From contig CAJQUW010011521.1 of assembly GCA_907163375.1 (NCBI GenBank), positions 124,001 through 188,000 on the forward strand: a stretch of DNA of 64,000 nt, given 5' to 3'. The DNA comes from Prostheceraeus crozeri (taxonomy: Eukaryota > Platyhelminthes > Polycladida > Euryleptidae). Below, one piece after another: positions 55,285-64,000 of this stretch; the stretch's first letter is position 1, and every line of letters begins with the position of its first letter. The notes below the pieces were generated by a model. It was not told the origin of the DNA. It saw nothing but the letters and a program-made list of their open reading frames with translations, and ran no database searches. The position numbers and the translations under genes were made by a program.

Positions 55285-57470
55285 TTTAGGCTTGTAGATG
55301 ATGCATTTTTGAAGACGCATTTTTCATTTTTTTATTTTTCTGATGGTCGGAGCCGTGGTAGATGGATCACGGTTCCGAAACTCTGTCATATAATGAAGAA
55401 AAATATATGAATTCGTTCCAAATGGAACTCTGAAATGATCTATGGTATGAATTAAATGATTAGCTGGCAGTCTATCAGTAAGTCTGATTTTCTCATAATC
55501 AAATAGTCGATGGATGAAAATGACATTGGTTTTAGTTTTGCACTCGTGATAAAATCATTATTATTGATTGACGAGAAAAGTTATGGATTGTAAATATATA
55601 GAATCTCCCGAGTAGTCATGCAGCATATCTTGTTTTGGCAATCGCTAATTGGAGGTTTTGAGATATGTGAGCAAATCAAATTAACACTGATTTGTTCCTT
55701 CGCTTGCTTGACCACAAAAATCCAATAAATAATCAAACATTGGAGTGACTTATTTCAACAAAACGCCTGCTCAGATCTCCATACTTATTTCTAGTAGCTA
55801 AACATTGCCAAAAACAATTAGACAAGAAGATAAGTTTGGAAACTGAAGCTAAATTTGGATTTGTTGGCATTTATCAATACTAAGCAACTTCAGCTACTCG
55901 ACGGAATATGGGATTATTTAGTCTTCTCACTTTTATGTATTAACAATGTGGGTATGGATGGTCTCGTTGATTCACGTCAAGTCCACTTTTATAATTTAAT
56001 TAGACAAAGCATATCCTAGTAAAATCTTGTTCAGTTGCGTATTTCCATCGATGCATGTCATTCTTTAGATTTGTAGCCACATTCAACTGAATAATTAATT
56101 CTTTCTATCTTTACATTGTCTTAGAAGAGGAACACCTGATCAATTGATAAAGGAAGGTTGCGCTGGTCATTTGCGCGAATAACTGTCATTCGCTATAACT
56201 ACACTTGTTTTGCTCTCTCAATCAATGAAAAAACTGAACACCTCTCGAAAAATAATTTCTATGACTACAGGTCTGCACATGCATTCGACACATTGAGTCT
56301 TTATAAAAAGGAAGCCTTGCATTCAGCAGCATACAATTATGATGCAAAGTTGGTAGCATAGGGTTGGTAGATTTATATGCACATTTTTGTAATGTTTAAG
56401 CGCAAAAAACAGCCCTCCTTTAGGCAATATGCCGTTTACTATTCAATTAATCATTTTGCACAGCATTCTTCAATAGACAAGACTATTTAAGGAGTTCGCA
56501 ACTTTAAAAAAACATTTTGATGAATGAAGTAGAGCACCTGAAATGGCGATCACAGCGGGCTTTACAGGGACATCAATTAGTGCTTAAAAGACATGTCCAG
56601 CTTTAAATAAATGTTCAAAAACACATTATCAATAAAACATGTAAATAAAATAAAAACAAGCTTACTAAAGAATGTCTAAGAACTTAAAACAATTGATGAA
56701 GAACATGGTCTCAAAATATTATTTGAAAACGCTTTTGAAAACTTGTTAAGATTTTCGAAAATCAACAGGGAACACGGTTGAGCAACTGCGTTAAATTTTT
56801 GATATCTAGCCTTGATTGTTCATAATTTGTAAAGTTGGGAAAAGTGAAGTATTTTTTTTATTTTGTTGACTCGATTTATTCCAACAGATGAACACTTAGT
56901 ATCCACAGGATCAAAATAGCATTTGGTTTGTCAAAGTGCAAAGTACGTTGCTAAGATGCATTTGAAATAGCCTCATACAATCCAGTCAATTGCTAACTAC
57001 AGTAGGCTGCAAGTATGCAATTTTAACAACAATATTGGCCATTTTTCTCACTATTTTGCATGTTTCTGTCAGATTCAAATATTTGCTTTAAGTGCAACAA
57101 ATACTGTGTGATTGTTTGATTACATTATAGTAGACAAGATTGCTGTACGAATCGCATTAATTTGCAAATTGACTTACTGATCAGTATTTGCAATAATCAC
57201 AAATTAGAAAAAAGTAGAAATCTAGAATAAATAGTGACATGCTGAATATTCTTCCAAATGGGTTCAGCGATTGTCAAGATTTCGGAATTCTCCATTTGTT
57301 TATTCCACAGTAAAATACACGAGCTTTCGATGGCGCACCTTAATCATGTGATGAAAATCTGAACGATGTCTCGTCAGATAACAATAGAAACGATGCGAGC
57401 TATAAGTCAGGCAAATCTCAAAGTTGCTCAATGCTACATAGATATCTATAGCCGATGTGCATGTTTATCT
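55285..57470. other. Non-coding, AT-rich stretch
   Basis: No gene or known repeat recognised. Confidence 0.5.
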
Positions 57471-57472
57471 TG

Positions 57473-58760
57473 TTACCTTGTACCGTTGTGCCGCATACGA
57501 CCCCTGGTGACCACCATGATCTTTCTCCTCCATTTCGTCCTTTCTTGAGCGACTTCCACGATGTTCTTCGTCGTGGTTCCCACCAGTTCCTTCACGTTAT
57601 CAATCCATCTTGTTCTTTGTCTGCCGCGTCTTCGCTTGCCATTGACATACCCCAACATGATGCCTTTCTTCATTCCGTTCGTGCTACATGGCCAAAGTAA
57701 CTCAGGGTTGCCTTTGCGACTCTTGACTCAAGTGTTTTATGCGATTGATTACCCACTCGTTTGTCTTCTTTTCAAACCATCCTCCAGCACCACAACTCAA
57801 ATTCATCCAGTTTCTTGCGCACATGTTTCCTCATGACCCACGTCTCGGCTCCGTGGAGAACGATGGGTAATATTAGTTACCATTATGTGTTGGGAAGGCA
57901 GCTTCCCTTTCGTCTCAAGTGCAATTCCCCTGTCTTTCCTATTTCAATGAGGCCTCCCATAGCCGCTTTGCCGAGTGCAGTTCTTCTTCGGATTTCTTTC
58001 TTGCTGAGTCCGTTTTTGTGTATCACGGTCTTTCCATTGACGTCTGCCTATTCTTCTAGTAGCTTCAGTTGCTAGAATCTTCGTCTTACCCACGTTCAGA
58101 TGCAGCCCAGAGTTTTCACTATTTGTTCATACTCTTTGGATGAGATCCGTGAGCTCGTCCTTTGTGTTTGCCATGAGAGTGCGTCGCCAGCATATCTTAA
58201 GTTTGAAATCTTCTGTCCTCCAATTCTGATGCCTCCACTCCAATCCGCAAGTGCCTACCTCATGATCTTTTCGGCATATATATTGAATAATACGGGTGCA
58301 TTTGTACTCCCATGTGCTGTGATGTGGTCCACAAAGTGTGGTACTCCACGCAGTCAAACGGTTTTTGATAATCAATGAAGCATACGTATAAGTCTTGTTG
58401 GTATTCTCTTGTCTTTTCCATCATTAATCTGAGGTTGCCGATGTGGTTTCTAGTCCCTCTGTTTATTCGAAAACCACCTTGCTCCTTAGGCAGTTGTGGT
58501 AATAGGAATGCCTCTAGTATTTTCTGTAAGATCCTCAGGAGGACTTTACTTGCATGTGATACTAAGGCTGCTGTTCGATAATTACCGCATTCGTTCCGGC
58601 ACAAAAATGGATTTTTTCCAATCCGCGGGCCATTCTTTCGCTGCCTGTATTGCATTACATAGAGACGTAAGAGTCTTCAGCTGTTTCTTGTCTATTCGCC
58701 TTTTGGAGTTCTATGGGACATCGCATTCGGGAGATTTTCGTTTGGCTTACATGTTTGAGG
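57473..58760 (-). pseudogene. Second non-LTR retrotransposon reverse transcriptase relic
   Basis: The minus strand carries NYRTAALVSHASKVLLRILQ, EQGGFRINRGTRNHIGNLR and VCFIDYQKPFDCVEYHTLW (RT domains) in 58260-58655. The C-terminal MLGYVNGKRRRGRQRTRWID lies at 57473-57673. Several frameshifts and stops between. Differs in sequence from the relic at 51680. Confidence 0.8.
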
Positions 58761-61700
58761 GCATCTTTCACTTCCACTGTGTATGTTTACATACATAATT
58801 TCACTTGTTTTTGCTGGTTTGTGTATCTCTATGTTTTTTCTTCAATCTTTTGTTGAAGCATCCAGTGGATGGCAAAGAGAGAATGAGCATGAACAACTAT
58901 AAACAGCTAAATAATGGGCTTCAGGTTGATGGAGACATTGTCAGGAGTAGCAAGAAAAGAATGTCCAGAAATTCAAGATGGATGCATCGCTGAATAATTT
59001 TGAGAGTTGAAAGTACTTGATTTATGTATCATGTCTCTATTACTATCTTCTCTGTGTGTCTACTGACGAGGGATGTAAGGCGAATATATAAATAATATTG
59101 ATAGTACATTGAGTTATTTCTATGGCGTGTCGAAAGTGTGCTTTATTCTAATATTTGATTTTTACTGAAAGGAAAAGTGCCATAAAGCTTCTTCCTTAGT
59201 CCAAAAAACATGTGACACTTTTGCCGCATGTTATATTTTTCATTTTTTACAAAAGGATAAAAAAGGAAGGAACAGTTATAATTTAATGCATTAAAAAACA
59301 TATTTTCGAACCGGTTTTAAACCAGCTTTATAGCTAACTTTTCAACATTACTCTATAGGTTGCCTCTAGTGATGGTTTCAAAATCATGATTAAATTTGAG
59401 GTTTGACACTTATTAATTAAAGTCTCTTGTTTCGTTCATGGCCACGCCTGCTTTGATAGCAATTGGTGGTTGCAGAATGTAGGCCTACATCGTCACAATT
59501 TGCAGAAAATGAGCTGACACGAATACAATGACAGACACTATGGCCAAAAAAAAAATGGGGAACATGAATGACCAAGCATTTAAATTAATGAACATTATGT
59601 GGAGAACCATTAACAACAGAATACTAAGTGAACAATATAGACTACTAGCAAGCTAGGTATATTATGATCATTGCAACCTGACCTTTGATTTGATTGATAT
59701 TTTAGCTACCATAGTCAACTAGTATGGGCATACTATGCGTGAAATCAAAATATCTTATGCAGTGCGACTATCTCGCCCTACAGCAACTAGCCTTTATGCT
59801 TCAGCTTTGTTCCTACACCGCTTTCGCAGAAGACCAGTCTGTTCATTCACTAAGTTTCAGCCAGCCGAAAATTGAAGCCTATAACATGTGCTTTAGACGA
59901 TTAGAATATCCAGCTGGTTTTGATTTTCAGCGTCGTTTGAATACTCGTTTTACTAATAAATCGATGTAATTTCTATCGGCTGAATTTTTGTTCAAGAACT
60001 TTACCAATGAAGGAGTATTTAATAGTAACAAAATAATATTTACCGAAATTTTCAGTTTCAACCGTCAGTAGTGTGATTATTTCTTGTTCATTAATTAAAT
60101 ATTACAAAAACCTCTAACAATCATCATGTTGAATTGCCTTGAGAACATGAAATGCCGCAATAGGTTTGACAAGTTAGAAGAATAATACATTAACAGATTT
60201 CTGACATTATAATGGAGGAATCAAAATAATTCGATTTTTAATTTGAGCATTATCATGTTGGTGTCCTCAATTCTACATTTTTTCTACTCTTGTAGCTTAC
60301 ATGCGTTATCATTTCCCATCAGTTGAAAATTCTCTCATTTGTGATATTGAATTTGGTTAGGAAAATGAGGCGAATTTAGTATTCTATTCCGAACGAAACT
60401 TGTTAATTTTCTCTCATCCACAAAAGAAACAGATGCAACTTTTCAGCATTCCAGTTGGATTGTCTCAAGCAATATTTTATCGATCACATCCTTGCTACAA
60501 ACATCACTTAGCCTATTATTTAACCTGTGTGGTAAAATTGATCAAATATGTTTTCTACTTTCATTTCTGTTTTCATGCGTTGTTACATTTTGATTCTAAG
60601 GAGTAGTAGTTTCTCGATGTTTCATCAGTGGAACGGCTTGGTGTCCGATTTCAAGGCAATGAATAATGAAATTGAAAAATATACCAAGGGTACTATCGGG
60701 AGAGCGATGAAATTAAGACAAGTGGCGGTGAAATAAATGGCATCTTTGAGAGGGCTATCAGATAAGAAAATGGTAATTGCTGCATGAATGATGTTGATGT
60801 TTAGATCCTCTTTATCAACCATCAGCACTTTACTTTTCTTATGAGTGGAAGAGATGTATTCAAAGGTGTCTGATGTTTAATTAACGGTATTTCAGAAATC
60901 CAACAGGGGTAGCTTAGAAAGCAATTCATTGTCATTCAAAACAAAGGTATCATGATCTTAAGAGAATTACCTTTTTGACTTTAATTTTTAATAAATAAAC
61001 CACTTATGTTATAGCAATACACATCTGATAGACTATATTAAGAGCTCACGTTTTGCATGAAAAAATTGTTGCTCAGATTCGTAGTCATCGACATGAGCCT
61101 CACTGCAAGCATTATGTATTAAAATGATAAACACAATGACACTGTTTTCACTTTGGCATTGTACAGTAGATGCTAGGCAGGTATGGTGTCCGAAGATATC
61201 AGGATCACAGTACTCAATATCACTGACCCATAGCTTGACATCATCAGTTTCTGTAAATTCATCAACTTCATTTACTTTATTTTACATACTTCACGTGTTC
61301 AACGTAACTGAAATAAAAATCTGAAGCATTTTCAATTCGTAATTTTTGGTTTCTCTAGAAATGTTGGGACTGTATGTACTATTACAGAGATTAACAGAAT
61401 AAATCGCCAAATCAGAATCTGAGATTTGCGTCAATTACAATCAGGTGTAATTGAGGTACGCATTGTTTTGTAATTGATTACATATTTATTGTCATATTAT
61501 GGCATTACCACTTACACAAAATCTTCGGAAATCTTCGGAATAAACAAGAGGCACTGTTTGACAAAACTGGAGCGGTCTTTTCACTAAGTCATGGAGCAAG
61601 TCATGGTATGGCGAGTAATGACTGAGCTAGGAGCGACTTTGGACTGAGGCCGAGATTGTCAACTATCAAGAGGCAGCGACAAGCTTTATTGGCAATGAAT

Positions 61701-61980
61701 CAATGATAGACTTCCGCCTTTTCAGTGTCTTATTCGAGATATCGCATTCAAAGAGAATATTGTGTCATGATTAATAAAGCTGCTTTTAACGTAAATTAAT
61801 TGTTTAACGTGAATAGAATACAGCTCAATATCTAAATGTTCTATTTATATTGTGCTTGCAAACAGCAGCATTTGTTAATTATTACGGACGCACCAACTTC
61901 AGAGACATGCCCAGTGTGTTAAAAGTAGTATTATTGATAGGATATTTAATGATAGTCAGTCGAAATTTCACTCAATATTC
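58761..61980. other. Non-coding, AT-rich stretch
   Basis: No gene, RNA or repeat recognised. Confidence 0.5.
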
Positions 61981-61984
61981 TACT

Positions 61985-62325
61985 TGCGTGTATCACATTA
62001 TTCACATTCATCACCAATCAGAAACATGATGATAAGCACATCTACATGATTGGAAATGACTTGAAGATATTCCATACCATGTGCCTCTATAACCTTTTTA
62101 CGGAATTGGAGAAGACAAAGAATATACTATTTTTTGCCAAAATCCTCAATTTGCCTTCCATTGGATTTCCAGGTGCTTTTCTTTTATCTTCCTTGACAAG
62201 AAAAAAAATCCAGGTAGCATTGAGCAGACACGCAGATATGTAAAAGTTAAAGAGTGCACATCATCCTGTGAAAGTCTCATTTTTGGCCTTGTTCCCTCCA
62301 GAAACCCGTTCTTGCTGCCATACTA
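61985..62325. mobile_element. Degenerate half-copy of foldback MITE family 1
   Basis: Diverged match to the right half of 36467-37193: GATGATAAGCACATCTACATG, TCCATTGGATTTCCAGGTG, CACATCATCCTGTGAAAGTC and CTTGCTGCCATACTA. Confidence 0.6.
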
Positions 62326-62574
62326 ATGAGCGCCGTTCCTTCCCTTGACTGTTACCTGCATCTACCACGGCGCTGAGAAATTGAGATTCAGCATCCTGAT
62401 CAGAAATTCCTGGAAGATATTCCTCAGTTAAATTCATGGTTTGGTGGACTATCGATTGCCGATACTTACCTAAATGTCAGCGGTCACAACAGCGTGACGA
62501 GATAAGTATTTATTCATTGATCATAATGGCTATGACAACTGATGTGTGATGGTGAGGGCTTGATCCTGCCAACA

Positions 62575-62705
62575 GACACAGTGGCACGTAGTTCAGTTGG
62601 TAGAGCAGGTCCAGTTAACCTGAGTCGTAGGTTCGAATCCTACCAACCGCATATCTTTTACATGGCAATTTGATATGTCGTTTTTTTTCATTTAATTCTA
62701 CCGTT
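62575..62705 (+). repeat. tRNA-derived SINE
   Basis: A-box-like TAGTTCAGTTGG and perfect B box GGTTCGAATCC with a good T-arm (GTAGG/CCTAC). The acceptor stem does not pair and anticodon loop position 33 is not U, so it is not a functional tRNA. The body CATATCTTTTACATGGCAAT is shared with 33260-33365. Confidence 0.65.
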
Positions 62706-64000
62706 AATTAATATCATTTAAATAAATGTTCATTGTCGGTAAGCATCATTTTTCCTCTTTTATGCAATGATGCACTATATTTTTGTATTATATAAGTTCG
62801 TATGATACATACCGCAATATCTATCCTATATACCTCACTGCCTTCCTCTACTTCGACATCTCATTAGACCATAGAGTACTGCATTAGACAATAGACGTCA
62901 CTTTGCATCATCTTGGCCTCAAGAGCAAATATAACGTCGCAATAGGGCGAACAGAACTACCTCAAATGCACAAAGTTTACGGAATGCTTGGTAGGCCTAC
63001 AGTGCAACCACTATTTGCATTTGACAAACAGCTGTGAAAATCAACTTTTACAAACTTCGATTTTCAGCAAGTGGTCATATTATTTTTTCTCATTGTGACA
63101 CATTTTATGCATCTAATAATTCAATGCCTCCGCTTTCACAAGGTCGAAACGATATTTCAATACGCCTTGCTCTTGGCACTATACCATGAAAAATGGCTTG
63201 CCGGCTGGGAGTGGAACCCAGACTTCGAACTGCTAACGCGGCATGAAGATCACCAAGACCAGCGAAGCACAGCCTCCATGATCTTGTCAAGAGCAAGTAA
63301 AGCTTTCAGCGCGCATTATGACGTTACCCTTCTGGTTCGTTCCTTGGTCGCCTGGAAGCGGCTGCTATTGTTACATTCTATGTAATTGTTATTCACATCT
63401 TTGAGTCCACTTTGCGCCACATTTTTTCAACTTGTTTACTCCCCACATTTTTTCAACTGCATAAATTGTATTCCATGTCTGAAAGCTCACAAGCGGCCGT
63501 TGACTACCCACCACATGCAGAGAAATTAGCAATGGCTTATGGAAGATCGTGAATCGTGTTACATATACAGTGCATGAGTGGAGTACAGTTTTCTTATGCT
63601 CTCCGGCTGGAATGTCTAATGCACAGAACTAAATGTTTTGTTTATTTGCTGTGGTCACAGAATTAGATTCTTCTGCGCGCGCTTCGGTTTCCTAGAAAGG
63701 AAGAATTGTATGCAACCTTAATGTCGAAATGGCACATCAACTTGCTCCTTCTCGAATGGATAATTCATGTATGGCTTGCTATTGAAATGGCAAACAATAA
63801 GCTGTCAGCAGGGGACACCAGAGCCAGTGAGAGATGCGTGCGTGCTGTGATATCACTTCGTACACACCAAAACACACATCCCTGTCTTGGTTTCGATTCA
63901 GTGTATGCACTATACAGTGAGCAATGCCGAGGAGAGGATGTGAAATCATCAAGTGAACTAATTTTCATACGCCTGCTACTTTTTTTAATAATGATCGGAA
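62706..64000. other. Non-coding stretch with a second tRNA-like fragment
   Basis: On the minus strand around 63205-63290 GTCTGGGTTCCACTCCCAGCC resembles a B box with stem and may be part of another SINE. No protein gene is supported. Confidence 0.35.

Noticed and set aside
62582-62651. Functional tRNA gene
   Set aside because: T-arm and boxes are good, but the acceptor stem fails to pair, the anticodon loop lacks U33, and the downstream body is shared with another copy, so it is a SINE head.

Overview
The window is animal nuclear DNA. It has spliceosomal introns, TATA promoters, tRNA-derived SINEs, P-element, piggyBac and Ty3/Gypsy relics, foldback MITEs and non-LTR reverse transcriptase fragments. 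The mix suggests an invertebrate, but I cannot name a phylum. I found no convincing host gene. Nearly all recognisable coding sequence belongs to mobile or virus-like elements.

Region 1 (1-5040) is the partial, decayed end of a virus-like element ('element A'). It holds a minus-strand, intron-containing protein-primed family B DNA polymerase relic that runs off the left edge, a divergent plus-strand ORF, and a promoter/leader module of about 1.2 kb. Region 2 (5040-8564) is non-coding filler.

Region 3 (8565-31466) is the centrepiece: a 22.9-kb element ('element B') bounded by inverted repeats. Each end has about 190-200 bp of unique terminal sequence followed inward by a tandem array of a ~265-bp satellite, about 20 units on the left and about 8 on the right in opposite orientation. 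Between the arrays lie a promoter/leader module (inverted relative to element A), a small divergent gene, an intact four-exon pPolB gene with N-terminal zinc fingers, a short-repeat tract, and a leftward cluster. The cluster encodes a TATA-binding-protein-like protein overlapping another ORF, two paralogous proteins of unknown function, a DEDDh exonuclease-like protein, a RING-like ORF, a proline-rich protein, and stand-alone copies of a domain that also forms part of the polymerase N-terminus. Several genes share a TGATTGG plus TTATAAAA promoter layout, which makes the self-encoded TBP-like factor intriguing. I see no integrase, packaging ATPase, protease or recognisable capsid, so it is not a standard Polinton/Maverick.

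Region 4 (31467-41669) holds a small MITE, a tRNA-derived SINE, a 5.2-kb piggyBac-type element (TTAA flanks, exact 16-bp inverted repeats, eight copies of a TACCTACATGTAGGTA-type palindrome, truncated transposase, nested foldback MITE), and a possible hAT-type remnant. Region 5 (41670-45744) is a nearly complete Ty3/Gypsy-like LTR retrotransposon with 157-bp LTRs, a 5-bp target duplication and two in-frame stops in pol. Region 6 (45.9-48.3 kb) is a P-element transposase relic abutting a piggyBac relic. Region 7 (48.3-64 kb) is largely non-coding, with two non-LTR retrotransposon relics, a second foldback MITE, a degenerate third copy and a second SINE.
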